The notes: a model not told the origin generated them from the letters alone. A stretch of DNA of 64,000 nt from Streptomyces canus 299MFChir4.1 (GCF_000383615.1 NZ_KB911603.1:1-64000), one strand, 5' to 3'; counted from the stretch's first letter, positions 1-8,149 are shown. Translations and numbers: made by a program.

Positions 1-329
1 CGGTGCGCGATCGTCCGGATCCCCGCCTCCAGGGACTGGATGTGCGCGAGCTGTCCACGCCGGGCCAGCGCCCACTGGTCGTGCGTGGCCTTGGTGAGCG
101 AACCCGCCCACCGGGACGAGGACACCGCCGTCAGATCCCGCTTACGCGCCGCCCACGTGTCCGCGGAGTGCTCCAGGCCCGGCCCGCACCGGACCTTCAA
201 ATCCCGGGAGGCGAGGGATCCGAGGTGCGCGCCGACCAGCGCGAGGACCTTCTCATCGGCGGGCGTCAGCTCCTTGAGCCGGGTACGGACCGACGCCCCC
301 GAGGGGCCGGGCACGACGAATGACGCCAC
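1..329 (-). CDS. TnpB-related protein of IS200/IS605 type, N-terminal part, cut by window edge
   Basis: About 109 codons read leftward from a GTG at 327-329 and stay open to base 1. The translation opens VASFVVPGPSGASVRTRL and contains SSRWAGSLTKATHDQWALAR. I recognise this as the N-terminus of the large TnpB-related proteins common in Streptomyces. TnpB is the RNA-guided nuclease accessory protein of IS200/IS605 elements. The RuvC-like catalytic part would lie outside the window, so activity cannot be judged. No tnpA transposase is visible on the inner side. The start is preceded on its own strand by a run of 14 G. It could be a domesticated single gene rather than a mobile element. The family call rests on remembered sequence. 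Confidence 0.6.
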   Translation of the reverse strand, partial: MASFVVPGPSGASVRTRLKELTPADEKVLALVGAHLGSLASRDLKVRCGPGLEHSADTWAARKRDLTAVSSSRWAGSLTKATHDQWALARRGQLAHIQSLEAGIRTIAH

Positions 330-345
330 AAGCCCCCGCAACCAG

Positions 346-359
346 CCCCCCCCCCCCCC
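346..359. repeat. C14 homopolymer tract
   Basis: Fourteen consecutive C bases lie 17 bp upstream of the GTG start of the TnpB-related gene (G14 on its coding strand). Such tracts are prone to slippage and to sequencing length error. The tract is outside any coding region I support. Confidence 0.9.
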
Positions 360-559
360 ATACGGCCCCTCGAAAACCCGCTCATCACACCCAACGAGCC
401 CCACCCGGAAAGGTCACCCATTCGATGCACGAACTCCAATTCCCCTTCCGGGGCAACGCCTCCCAAACATCCGCAGGACCCTCCGCGCCCACCCACACAC
501 GCCAGAACACACTCGCACTCAGTCAAACCCCAGCAGCTGCCAACCCCTTCCGGAACCGG

Positions 560-1249
560 TCAGGAGGTCGCCTCCCGCAACGCCTGCCGGCACAGCGCGT
601 CCGCCCTGCGGGTCGTCTCCGGCAGGCGGTACGACGGCGTGAGCGCGAGGGTGTGGGCGCAGGCGTTGTCCAGGCTCACGCGGTGGCCGACCGAGACGAA
701 GACCGGCTTCACCGCCTCGCGCGTGCGCAGGGCCCGGCCGACCTCCTCCGGGCCCGCCCGCAACGGCGTCCACGCACCGCGCGGGGTGCCGGGATCGTCG
801 TAGGTGAAGGTGAACGGGTTCTTGGCGACCCCGATCGTCGGCAGCCCGGTGAGGACGCCGAGGTGGCTCGCGAGGCCGAAGCGGCGGGGATGGGCGACGC
901 CGTAGCCGTCGCAGACGACGAGACCGGGCGCGCACGGCAAGGTGTCGAGGGCGGCGAGGACCGTGGGGATCTCACGGAAGGCGAGCAAACCGGGGACGTA
1001 CGGGAACGAGATGCGGCCGACGGCGGTCGCCTCCGCCACGACCTGAAGGGTCGCCGCGTCCAGCACCACGGCCGCCGCCGCGACCACGTCGCGTTCGTCG
1101 TCGTAGGCCACGTCGACCCCGGTGACATGGCCGGTGCCGGGCGGCGGGCCCGGCTCGTCGAGGACCGTCCGCGGCCTCAACTCGTCCTGGACCGCGCGGG
1201 CCTGCTCCTCGGTCGCGGGCCAGCCCGCGGGAATGTCCACTGTCGTCAT
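560..1249 (-). CDS. nfi: Endonuclease V (deoxyinosine 3' endonuclease)
   Basis: A 229-residue protein matching endonuclease V in length and motif order. The enzyme cleaves DNA (or RNA) at the second phosphodiester 3' of inosine, starting repair of deaminated adenine. Visible family features are GVDVAY (Asp46), the PYVPG wedge followed by FRE (Glu93), and CDGYGVAHPRRFG (Asp114), the metal-binding acidic triad with spacing like characterised enzymes. The ATG at 1249 gives MTTVDIP and the family's usual N-terminus. Upstream in-frame codons extend into the divergent neighbour and are unlikely to be used. The gene is monocistronic and diverges from the YciI-like gene. Confidence 0.93.
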   Translation of the reverse strand: MTTVDIPAGWPATEEQARAVQDELRPRTVLDEPGPPPGTGHVTGVDVAYDDERDVVAAAAVVLDAATLQVVAEATAVGRISFPYVPGLLAFREIPTVLAALDTLPCAPGLVVCDGYGVAHPRRFGLASHLGVLTGLPTIGVAKNPFTFTYDDPGTPRGAWTPLRAGPEEVGRALRTREAVKPVFVSVGHRVSLDNACAHTLALTPSYRLPETTRRADALCRQALREATS

Positions 1250-1291
1250 GGTGGGAGCGAGCGTACGGCGGGGCGGCGTAGGCTCGCGATC

Positions 1292-1588
1292 ATGTTCGTA
1301 CTGGAACTGACCTACACCGCCCCGCTCGATGCCGTGGACGCCGTGCTGCCGGCGCATGTCGCCTGGCTGGAAAAGCAGTACGAGCACGGTGTCTTCCTGG
1401 CGTCCGGGCCCAAGAACCCCCGCGACGGCGGGATGATCATCGCCGTCGCGGAGGATCGTGCGCGGATCGAGGAGATCACCGCGGGCGACCCGTTCGTCAC
1501 GGCCGGGGTGTGCGCGTACCGCGTCACCGAGTTCGCCGCGACGAAGACGGCTCCGGCGCTGGAGTCGTACCGGGAGACTCCCGGCTGA
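1292..1588 (+). CDS. YciI-like domain protein
   Basis: A 98-residue single-domain protein of the YciI (dimeric alpha-beta barrel) family. It begins MFVLELTYTAPLD and carries the typical LPAHVAWLEKQYEHG helix and the LASGPKNPRDGG strand-loop; His in PAHV and the Asp of PRDGG are the residues usually proposed for catalysis. Family members have dehydrochlorinase-like or unknown roles, so the substrate is not predictable. It diverges from nfi with only 42 bp between the starts and ends 4 bp before the convergent small basic gene, so no terminator fits there. Confidence 0.85.
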   Translation: MFVLELTYTAPLDAVDAVLPAHVAWLEKQYEHGVFLASGPKNPRDGGMIIAVAEDRARIEEITAGDPFVTAGVCAYRVTEFAATKTAPALESYRETPG

Positions 1589-1592
1589 CGGA

Positions 1593-1922
1593 TCAGCTCT
1601 TGTTGCCGAGGGCGCGCTGGAGCTGGCTTTTGTTCATGTCCGAACGGCCCTTGACGCCCTTGCGCTTGGCCTCTTCGTAGAGCTGGTCGTAGGTCGGTCC
1701 CTGCGAGCCCTTGCCCGACCGCTGACCGCCCCGCTTGCCGGAGGACATGTCCTTGGTCGAGGTGCGGCTGGCGGTCTTGGACTCGCCGGAGCGAGCGCGT
1801 TCCTTGTTGACCGTCCGCGCCGCGATCTCCTTGGCCCGTCCGGTGCTCTCGCCCCGGTCTTCCGCGCTCTCCTTGATGTGCTCGTACTGGCGTTCACGCT
1901 TCGAGTTCGAACCGGCCGGCAT
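1593..1922 (-). CDS. Small basic hydrophilic protein (plasmid-stabilisation-like, Rho_N/SAP-like C-terminus)
   Basis: A 109-residue protein very rich in Lys, Arg, Ser and Glu, with no membrane segment. The first 75 residues are low complexity and probably disordered (for example RGGQRSGKGSQGPTYDQ). The last 35, TYDQLYEEAKRKGVKGRSDM and on through NKSQLQRALG, resemble the short helical Rho_N/SAP fold that binds nucleic acid. Similar actinobacterial proteins carry the label plasmid stabilisation protein, but no toxin-antitoxin partner is adjacent and I do not infer that function. The ATG at 1922 has an AGGAGT sequence just upstream (reverse complement of the bases after 1929). Confidence 0.75.
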   Translation of the reverse strand: MPAGSNSKRERQYEHIKESAEDRGESTGRAKEIAARTVNKERARSGESKTASRTSTKDMSSGKRGGQRSGKGSQGPTYDQLYEEAKRKGVKGRSDMNKSQLQRALGNKS

Positions 1923-1972
1923 GGGGGATCACTCCTTTCGCCGTCGCCGCCCGGGTACCCACATTTCGCCGC

Positions 1973-3085
1973 TCAGCCCTCCAGACGAGCCACCCGTCCC
2001 TTTTCCCCGGCCGCCCAGCAGCCGCCGTCGACCGTGCAGTCGACGGTGTCGTACGAGCCGGTGTCCACGGTCCGCCAGGTCCGGCCGCCGTCCCTGGTGA
2101 GGTCCGTGCCGGTGGGGCCGACCGCGAGGGCCGCGGTGCGGCTGTGCGGAAGCCAGGCCACGCCGGAGCGGTAGGCGTTCACCGGGGCCGCGGCGGGCCG
2201 CCAGGTCGCGCCCCCGTCACCGGTGCGGGCGGCGGCCTGCGGAGAGCTCTGGTCGGGCCGGTAGTCGCCGCCGACCGCGAGCCCGTGGACGCGGTCACGG
2301 AAGGCGAGCGCGAAGACGCCCTTGGCGGGGTCGCCCGCCGGGACCGACGTGTCGGAGGCCGTCCAGGTGCGGCCTCGGTCGGCGGAGTGCAGGACACGCG
2401 CGCGTGCCGCCCCACCGGTGGCCAGCCAGACGTCCCGGGGCCCGGAACTGACCAGGCACTGCCCGCTCGCCGCGAAGCCCGCCTCGCCGTCGAGCGCGGC
2501 CGGCATCCCCTTGTCGGGCAGCACCTTCCAGGAGCGGCCGCCGTCGGAGGTCGACAGGATGCGGAACCTCCCGTCCACCGGGTCGCTCATGGCGAGGCCG
2601 TGGCGGTGGTCGAAGAAGGTGAGGCAGTCGTAGAAGGCCTTGGTGTCGGTGTTGCGGAAGGACTCGGTCCAGGTCACGCCGCCGTCCTCGGTGCGGTAGA
2701 CGCGGGACGCCTCGCCCTCCCCGATGGCCAGCACCACCGCCCGGCGCGCGTCGAAGGCCTCGATGTCCCGGAACTGGAGCTCGGCGGCACCGGGCGGCGA
2801 GACGTTTCGCCAGCTCGCTCCGCCGTCCGTGGTGCGCAGCACGGTGCCCTGGGTGCCGGCCAGCCAGGCGGTGTCCCGGCTGACCGCCGACAGCCCGCGG
2901 AACCGCACCTCGGGGGTGCCGGTGTCCTTGAGCTCCCAGCGCGGCGCACGGCCGTCCGGGTCATGTGCCTCGGCCGGTACGGCGGTCAGGACGGCCAGCG
3001 CCGCCGCACAGGCCGCCCCCGCGGCGACGGTCCGGCTCATCAGGCCCGTCGGTCTCTTGCCTCGCGTGTTTCCCAAGCGCCTCAT
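1973..3085 (-). CDS. Secreted BNR/Ycf48-like beta-propeller protein
   Basis: A 370-residue exported protein. The N-terminus has a basic segment (RRLGNTRGKRPTG) and a hydrophobic stretch AAGAACAAALAVLTA ending at a likely signal-peptidase site before EAHDPDG. The rest is a series of BNR/Asp-box-like blades, with recurring patterns such as TTDGGASW, TEDGGVTW, TSDGGRSW, SADRGRTW and TRDGGRTW. It resembles sialidase-fold or photosystem-II-stability (Ycf48) propellers, often labelled oxidoreductase in Streptomyces. No catalytic Asp/Glu/Tyr set for a sialidase is obvious, so the enzyme role is open. The ATG at 3085 is preferred because it places the signal peptide at the N-terminus. Confidence 0.82.
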   Translation of the reverse strand: MRRLGNTRGKRPTGLMSRTVAAGAACAAALAVLTAVPAEAHDPDGRAPRWELKDTGTPEVRFRGLSAVSRDTAWLAGTQGTVLRTTDGGASWRNVSPPGAAELQFRDIEAFDARRAVVLAIGEGEASRVYRTEDGGVTWTESFRNTDTKAFYDCLTFFDHRHGLAMSDPVDGRFRILSTSDGGRSWKVLPDKGMPAALDGEAGFAASGQCLVSSGPRDVWLATGGAARARVLHSADRGRTWTASDTSVPAGDPAKGVFALAFRDRVHGLAVGGDYRPDQSSPQAAARTGDGGATWRPAAAPVNAYRSGVAWLPHSRTAALAVGPTGTDLTRDGGRTWRTVDTGSYDTVDCTVDGGCWAAGEKGRVARLEG

Positions 3086-3325
3086 GGCGGGCGAAGCTAG
3101 CCCACGCTCCCGGCGCCGTCCAGATGCCCTCGGCCGGCCGCCGACCGGTGCGCGGGGTGTCACAAGTGTCTCTCGGGGCACGGGAGAAGGACTGGATCAC
3201 ACCGGTACATGACGACGGTGACAGAGGTCACTCGAATTTCGTGTACACGGATTGGCTCATTCCGACGTCTCTTCCAGTGCCCGTCCCACTCCGGAAGCCC
3301 ACCGCCGTCACAAGGGAGCAAGGCG

Positions 3326-3742
3326 TTGTCCACCGTCATCGAGCAGCCCGTAGAGGCCCGTCTCGTCGCCGCGGCACCGCGGATGCCGAGCATTCCCGCC
3401 ACCCTGCACTACGACCGCTGTGATCCGTTCGCCGTCCGTATGACCTTCCCCGCCCCGGCCACCCTGGAGGGCGTCGAGGTCTGCTGGACCTTCAGCCGCG
3501 AACTGCTCACCACCGGCCTGCACGAGCCCGAGGGTCACGGCGACGTCCGGGTGCGGCCGTACGGCTACGACCGCACTGTTCTCGAGTTCCACGCCCCCGA
3601 GGGCACGGCCGTCGTGCATGTCCGCACGGGTGAGCTGCGCCGGTTCCTGGAGGCGACGAACGACCTCGTGCCGACCGGTCTGGAGCACCTCCAGCTCGAC
3701 CTCGACCACGACCTGGCCGAGCTGATGCGCGACGCCTGCTGA
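3326..3742 (+). CDS. ssgD: SsgA-family sporulation/cell division regulator (SsgD-like)
   Basis: A 138-residue SsgA-like protein (SALP). These actinomycete-specific proteins control septum placement and wall remodelling during sporulation. Family hallmarks are the SIPATLHYDRCDPFAVRM strand, WTFSRELL, GHGDVRV and a C-terminal LQLDLDHDLAELM. I chose the TTG at 3326 because it gives the short SALP N-terminus and sits 10 bases after a GGGAG ribosome-binding sequence; an upstream in-frame ATG at 3209 would add 39 non-homologous residues. The ssgD assignment rests on sequence as I remember it and on the match of the neighbourhood (GPP34, ABC-F, wblH) to S. coelicolor. Confidence 0.85.
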   Translation: MSTVIEQPVEARLVAAAPRMPSIPATLHYDRCDPFAVRMTFPAPATLEGVEVCWTFSRELLTTGLHEPEGHGDVRVRPYGYDRTVLEFHAPEGTAVVHVRTGELRRFLEATNDLVPTGLEHLQLDLDHDLAELMRDAC

Positions 3743-4334
3743 CGCCGGGCGCCCAGGAGGGCGTCGGGCTCGCCGTGGTCGAGCCCGTGGGTCGGCACGT
3801 CGTACGTCCCCGCGTCCAGCTGCTCCCGCTCGGCGCGGCGGACCAGGGCGTGCTCGGCCTGTGCCATGCAGGAACCGACGACGACGGGGCGCCGGGCCCG
3901 GCCATGTCGTTCAGCGGACCGTGGATCGCGTCGACGAGGAGCCTGACGGCCCCGGGTCGACGGCACCGGGGACGAGGATCCCGTCGGCGCCCACGACGAG
4001 GCAGGTGGCGCCCCCAGGTGAGGCCGACTCCTCACTCGTCGATCGGCCGCAGCGGTTCGCCCTCGTCGTCGTACAGGACGTCCTCGACGTTCACCCCGAC
4101 CTCATCCGCCGCGAGCACCGCCCGCCCGATGTCGGCAGCACCCGCCGCGTCCCGGGCGTACCCGGTCTCGATGCGAACCCGCTCTCGATGTCCGCGCCGA
4201 CCGGCACGCCCACCACGGCGGCGATCCGCCCCACGGCGTCCAGGGCCGCTCCCCCGGTCCAGGCGGTCACCGTCCGTCGCGCCCAGGGCCCATGAGAGCC
4301 CGGAGCTCGCGTTGGCCGCGGCGGCGGCGCCCAC
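3743..4334 (-). pseudogene. Decayed isocitrate lyase / PEP phosphonomutase family gene
   Basis: Reading leftward, family segments appear in order but in different frames: SSGLSWALGATDGDRLDRG; then, shifted, DAVGRIAAVVGVPVGADIES; then ADIGRAVLAADEVGVNVEDV ending in a TGA after LRPIDE (about 4036); then LVVGADGILVPGAVDPG; then LLVDAIHGPLNDMAGPGAP; then AQAEHALVRRAEREQLDAGT. Family members are about 250-280 residues and include an N-terminal substrate loop and a central NARTD-type segment. Here the first roughly 40 residues and roughly 40 around NARTD are missing. At least four frame breaks, one stop and one internal deletion mean no functional protein. It lies between ssgD and the GPP34 gene. 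Confidence 0.85.
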
Positions 4335-4395
4335 GTCCCGCCTCGCTCAGTCGCCGGCCCCCGCGGCAGCGCCGGCCGGAATCCGAACCCGGCGT

Positions 4396-5043
4396 TCAGG
4401 CGCGCGCCGCGACCGCGGCCGCTGCCCCGCGGACTCCGTGGACTAGTTCCCGCAGCACCGGCGCCACCTGCCCGCTGCGCTCGACCAGCTCCTCGACGCG
4501 CGCCTCGTGGTGTTCCCCGCGGGGCAGGAGGGTGCGCAGTTCGGCCGCCGCGGCGAGCGCGAGGAGGGCCGCGTCCCGCTCGGAGACGTCCACCGGCGGC
4601 ACCGGGCCTCGGAGGACCTGCCGGGCCTCCCCTTGAAGCGCCTCCACGGCGGCCGGCCGGGCCAGGTCGTGCTCCACCGTCGGGAACAGGCCGAGGACCC
4701 GCCGCTTGCGGGCGCGCAGCTGTCCGCCCGCCGTGAGCTGTTCCCGTACGGCGTCCAGGGTGATCCGGGTGTGCGGTGTCACCCAGCTCCGCCACCGGTG
4801 CGGGCGGGATTCACGGACCAGTTCGAGCAGCCCGTCCAGGACGGGGTCCCCGGTCTCGGCGTCCATGTCGACCGGTGTGGCGATGCCGTCCACGTCGAGG
4901 AGCAGACCGCGCCGGGCCAGCTCGGTGAGGGCGCCGGCCCGGACCAGCTGGGGAACCTGGCCGGCCCCCGTGGTCTCGGACTTCGAGGTGTCCCAGGCCA
5001 GCAGATAGAGGTGGGCCGGCAGGGAGAGCGGTCCGTCGGGCAC
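4396..5043 (-). CDS. GPP34 (GOLPH3/VPS74-like) family protein
   Basis: A 215-residue GPP34 protein, the family that binds phosphoinositides in eukaryotes and has an undefined role in actinobacteria. The N-terminus LSLPAHLYLLAWD and the segment LTELARRGLLLDVDGI are typical, followed by the helical VREQLTAGGQLRARKRRVLG region. The GTG at 5043 is preceded by GGAGG at good distance. Despite its mostly hydrophilic sequence the family is usually peripheral to membranes. It is transcribed away from the ABC-F gene, with a 285-bp spacer that also holds the ABC-F leader. It ends 62 bp before the pseudogene remnant. Confidence 0.85.
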   Translation of the reverse strand: MPDGPLSLPAHLYLLAWDTSKSETTGAGQVPQLVRAGALTELARRGLLLDVDGIATPVDMDAETGDPVLDGLLELVRESRPHRWRSWVTPHTRITLDAVREQLTAGGQLRARKRRVLGLFPTVEHDLARPAAVEALQGEARQVLRGPVPPVDVSERDAALLALAAAAELRTLLPRGEHHEARVEELVERSGQVAPVLRELVHGVRGAAAAVAARA

Positions 5044-5069
5044 GGGGCCTCCTAAGGCGCGTTAACTCG

Positions 5070-5098
5070 TTGACAGCCCTACGGCCGCCTCGTACGGT
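5070..5098 (+). promoter_or_regulatory. Candidate sigma70-type promoter for the ABC-F gene
   Basis: TTGACA at 5070-5075 and TACGGT at 5093-5098 are separated by 17 bp, a good HrdB-type arrangement. Transcription starting near 5105 would give a leader of about 220 nt before the ATG at 5329. Confidence 0.5.
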
Positions 5099-5165
5099 GT
5101 AGAGCGCTTCTGTTGCCGTCGATCGGAGTAGGACGTTGCTCGTCTGAGGTCCTGAGACACCGTGT

Positions 5166-5184
5166 CACACACCTGAGGTGTGTG
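5166..5184. promoter_or_regulatory. Perfect dyad in the ABC-F leader
   Basis: CACACACC (5166-5173) and GGTGTGTG (5177-5184) form an 8-bp perfect dyad around TGA. It lies about 145 bp before the ABC-F start, downstream of the proposed promoter. It could be an operator or an RNA hairpin in an attenuation leader. There is no T-tract. Confidence 0.4.
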
Positions 5185-5328
5185 CGCCGCGTGCGACCTC
5201 GGCACACGAGCCGTTCCCGACGAGCAGGGCCTTGTTCCCGCCTTCCGGTCTCCTCGCCTTCTCCCGTGGTCGCGGGTGTCTCGATACGCGTTTGCCCCTT
5301 CTCGCTTCGAGCAACCGCGGAGACTCAC

Positions 5329-6951
5329 ATGTCTGCTTCCCTCACCTGCGCCTCCCTCGCCTTCTCCTGGCCCGACGGCACCCCCGTCTTCGACGGCCTC
5401 GACATCGCCTTCGGCCCCGGCCGGACGGGCCTCGTCGGCGTCAACGGGTCGGGAAAGTCCACCCTGTTGAAGCTGATCGCCGGTGAACTCACCCCGGCCG
5501 ACGGCGCCGTGCGCGTCGCGGGCGAGGTCGGCCACCTCCCGCAGAACGTCACGCTCGACACCGGTCTGAGGGTCGACGAGGCCCTCGGTATCGCCGCGCG
5601 GCGCGCCGCCCTGCACGCCATCGAGGCGGGCGACGTGTCCGAGGAGCACTTCGAGACGGTCGGCGACGACTGGGACGTGGAGGAGCGGGCCCTGGCCACC
5701 CTCGGTGAACTCGGGCTCGGCCACATCGGGTTGGACCGCAGGATCGGCGAGGTCTCGGGCGGCGAGTCGGTGCTGCTGCGGCTGGCCGCGCTGCTGCTGC
5801 GCCGACCGGACGTCCTGCTCCTCGACGAGCCCACCAACAACCTCGACCTGTACGCCCGCAGACGGCTGTACTCGGCCGTCGCCTCCTGGCCGGGGGTGAT
5901 GGTCGTGGTCAGCCACGACCGCGAACTCCTCGACCTGGTCGACCAGATCGCCGATCTGCGCTCGGGCGAGGTCACCTGGTACGGCGGGAACTTCTCCGCC
6001 TACGAGGAGGCCCTCGCCGTGGAACAGGAGGCGGCGGAGCGGATGGTGCGCGTCGCCGAGTCCGACTTCCGCAGGCAGAAGCGCGAACTGGTCGACGCAC
6101 AGGTCAAGTTGGCCCATCGCAGGCGCTACGCCCAGAAGATGTACGACACCAAGCGCGAGCCCCGGGCCGTCATGAAGCTGAGGAGCCGCGCTGCCCAGGT
6201 CTCCGCGGGCAAGCACCGCATCATGCACGAGGAGAAACTCGCCGAGGCCAAGGACCGGCTCGACGAGGCGGTGGAGGCCGTACGGGACGACGACGAGATC
6301 CGCGTCGATCTGCCGTGCACGGCCGTACCGCAGGGCCGTACGGTCCTGACCCTCATGGACCTGCACCTCGCCCACGGTGCGCGGGTGAAGGGCGGTCTCG
6401 ACCTTCGCGGGCCCGAGCGGGTCGCGCTGATCGGGCGCAACGGCACGGGCAAGACCACGCTGCTGCGGACGATCGCCGGGGAGCTGCCCCCGGTGTCGGG
6501 CGAGGCCACGGCCCATGTCCCGCTCCGCTTCCTGCCCCAGCGTCTGGACGTCCTCGACGGCGAGCTGTCGGTCGCCGAGAACGTGGCCCGGTTCGCGCCG
6601 GGCGCCACCAACAACCGGGTGCGGGCCCGTCTCGCCCGCTTCCTGTTCCGGGGCGCCCGGGCCGACCAGCGGGCGTCGACGCTGTCCGGCGGCGAACGCT
6701 TCCGGGCGACCCTGGCCGCGCTGATGCTGGCCGAGCCCGCACCCCAGCTGCTCATGCTCGACGAGCCGACGAACAACCTCGACATCGCGAGCGTGCGACA
6801 GCTGACCTCGGCCCTGGAGTCTTACGAGGGCGCGCTGGTCGTGGCCAGTCACGACCTGCCGTTCCTGGAGTCGATCGGCATCACGCGCTGGCTGATGCTG
6901 GACGGAGAGCTGCGGGAGGTCACGCCGGAGGATCTGGAGTTCCCCGCGTAG
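5329..6951 (+). CDS. ABC-F family ATPase (ribosome-protection/translation factor type)
   Basis: A 540-residue soluble protein with two ABC domains and no membrane segments. Domain 1 has Walker A GVNGSGKST, signature VSGGE and Walker B DVLLLDEPTNNLDL. Domain 2 has GRNGTGKTT, LSGGERFR and LLMLDEPTNNLD. Between them is the basic, coiled interdomain linker (about residues 230-330: FRRQKRELVDAQVKLAHRRR and following). ABC-F proteins act on the ribosomal E site, either as antibiotic-resistance factors or translation regulators. The linker is the part that determines drug specificity, but I cannot predict it. The ATG at 5329 gives MSASLTC. A long leader hints at antibiotic-responsive control. The 3' end overlaps the convergent MerR gene by 32 bp. 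Confidence 0.92.
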   Translation: MSASLTCASLAFSWPDGTPVFDGLDIAFGPGRTGLVGVNGSGKSTLLKLIAGELTPADGAVRVAGEVGHLPQNVTLDTGLRVDEALGIAARRAALHAIEAGDVSEEHFETVGDDWDVEERALATLGELGLGHIGLDRRIGEVSGGESVLLRLAALLLRRPDVLLLDEPTNNLDLYARRRLYSAVASWPGVMVVVSHDRELLDLVDQIADLRSGEVTWYGGNFSAYEEALAVEQEAAERMVRVAESDFRRQKRELVDAQVKLAHRRRYAQKMYDTKREPRAVMKLRSRAAQVSAGKHRIMHEEKLAEAKDRLDEAVEAVRDDDEIRVDLPCTAVPQGRTVLTLMDLHLAHGARVKGGLDLRGPERVALIGRNGTGKTTLLRTIAGELPPVSGEATAHVPLRFLPQRLDVLDGELSVAENVARFAPGATNNRVRARLARFLFRGARADQRASTLSGGERFRATLAALMLAEPAPQLLMLDEPTNNLDIASVRQLTSALESYEGALVVASHDLPFLESIGITRWLMLDGELREVTPEDLEFPA

Positions 6952-7663
6952 CGTCCGCGGCGTCCGTGCCGTCCGTGCCGTCCGCGGCGCAGACGACGGC
7001 CGCCAGGTCCGCGCCCGCCCGGAGCAGCGCCACGCTCCGGGCGGCGATCCGGTCGAGCCGTTCCCGCAGGATCCGCCGGGCGTCCGCCAGGCCGTCGGCG
7101 CCGTCCAGGCAGGCCATCACCTCGCGCACGGCCGGAATGCCGTATCCGCCGGCGCGCAGGGCGACGACGACGCGTGCCGCCCTGATCGCCGCGGGACCGT
7201 AGCGACGCGCGCGCAGGGTGGTCACGCGCTCCGGGAGGACGAGCCCTTCCTCCTCCCAGAACCGCAGGGTCGAGGACCGTACGCCGAGCGCCTGCGCGAG
7301 CTGCGTGATGGTCATGAAGTCGTCGTCCCAGCCGGCCCCTTCGGCCTGGATGCCCTCCAGCGCCCGCTGGGCGCGCAGCACCTCCGCGCGCTCCCGCGCG
7401 AGCCGGGCGTGCACCTCGTCGACCGCCGAGGCCGCCTCCGTGACCGTCGCCGTCCGCAGCTCGGCGAGCAGCCGCCGGGCCTCGACGGGTTCGGCGGCCG
7501 CTGCGAGCCCTCGGTAGGCGCGCAGAGCGCTCACATGGAGCGGCGTGTAGGAGCGGTAGCCGTTGTCCGACCGTACGGCCGGCGGAATCACGCCCAGCCG
7601 CTCCAGGTCGCGCACCTGCTGGGCCGAGTACCCGGACTCCCTGGCGACGTCGGTCGTGCGCAT
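6920..7663 (-). CDS. MerR-family regulator with two HTH domains
   Basis: A 247-residue regulator with an unusual duplicated MerR winged helix. The first spans residues 1-40 (TTDVARESGYSAQQVRDLER, then GYRSYTPLHV). The second lies at about 125-170 (TITQLAQALGVRSSTLRFWE, then RRYGPAAIRAARVV). A helical dimerisation stretch rich in Arg and Glu separates them. Ordinary MerR proteins have one N-terminal HTH and a C-terminal effector domain, so no dedicated effector domain is apparent. It diverges from the DUF6194 gene across only 45 bp, in which CTTGAA occurs twice, and could regulate both. No cysteine metal-site pattern is visible. Confidence 0.85.
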   Translation of the reverse strand: MRTTDVARESGYSAQQVRDLERLGVIPPAVRSDNGYRSYTPLHVSALRAYRGLAAAAEPVEARRLLAELRTATVTEAASAVDEVHARLARERAEVLRAQRALEGIQAEGAGWDDDFMTITQLAQALGVRSSTLRFWEEEGLVLPERVTTLRARRYGPAAIRAARVVVALRAGGYGIPAVREVMACLDGADGLADARRILRERLDRIAARSVALLRAGADLAAVVCAADGTDGTDAADATRGTPDPPA

Positions 7664-7708
7664 CGTTCGGTCAACCCCACACAAGCACTTGAAGGTCACG
7701 CTTGAACC

Positions 7709-8149
7709 ATGAGTATGGAGCAGATCATCGCGACCGTGCGCGGCTTCGAGGGGGCTCTCGTGGTCGTCCCGGGGCCGGGTGGGGACTCCCCCGAGATCGC
7801 GTGGGGCGACGCGTTCTTCTACTACGCCCCCGACGGCCGGACGCCACGGAACACCCAGCCCTACGGGACGATCGTCACGAAGAACTACCCCGACGACACC
7901 GCCTCCGACCTGGACCCGCAGGGCCGCTGGCGGGTCAACGTCCAGGTCGGCCGCACAGCGCTCCCGGAACTCCTCGGGGAACGGCACGATCCCGCAGCGG
8001 CCGACGTGGTGCTGCCGCACCCGGTCTACGGGCCCCTCGGCTGGATCTGCGTGGTGAATCCCGGCGAGAGGACGACCGGGACCGTCGTACGACTGCTGCG
8101 CGAGGCCCATGAGGCGGCACGCGCGCGTGCCGCGCGACGGCCCTCCTGA
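7709..8149 (+). CDS. DUF6194-like conserved protein
   Basis: A 146-residue cytoplasmic protein of a conserved actinobacterial family that I associate with DUF6194; function unknown. Recognisable segments are EQIIATVRGFEGALVV, the aromatic WGDAFFYYAPDG, IVTKNYPDD, and a C-terminal HPVYGPLGWICVVNPG. The order of strands suggests a small alpha/beta fold of the MmcQ/YjbR type, but that is inference. Two ATGs (7709 and 7715) are possible; the first is taken. Promoter elements would have to lie in the 45-bp spacer shared with the MerR gene. Confidence 0.75.
   Translation: MSMEQIIATVRGFEGALVVVPGPGGDSPEIAWGDAFFYYAPDGRTPRNTQPYGTIVTKNYPDDTASDLDPQGRWRVNVQVGRTALPELLGERHDPAAADVVLPHPVYGPLGWICVVNPGERTTGTVVRLLREAHEAARARAARRPS

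Noticed and set aside
5062..6852. Long minus-strand open frame opposite the ABC-F gene
   Set aside because: The ABC-F protein on the plus strand is unambiguous; the antisense product shows no family features.
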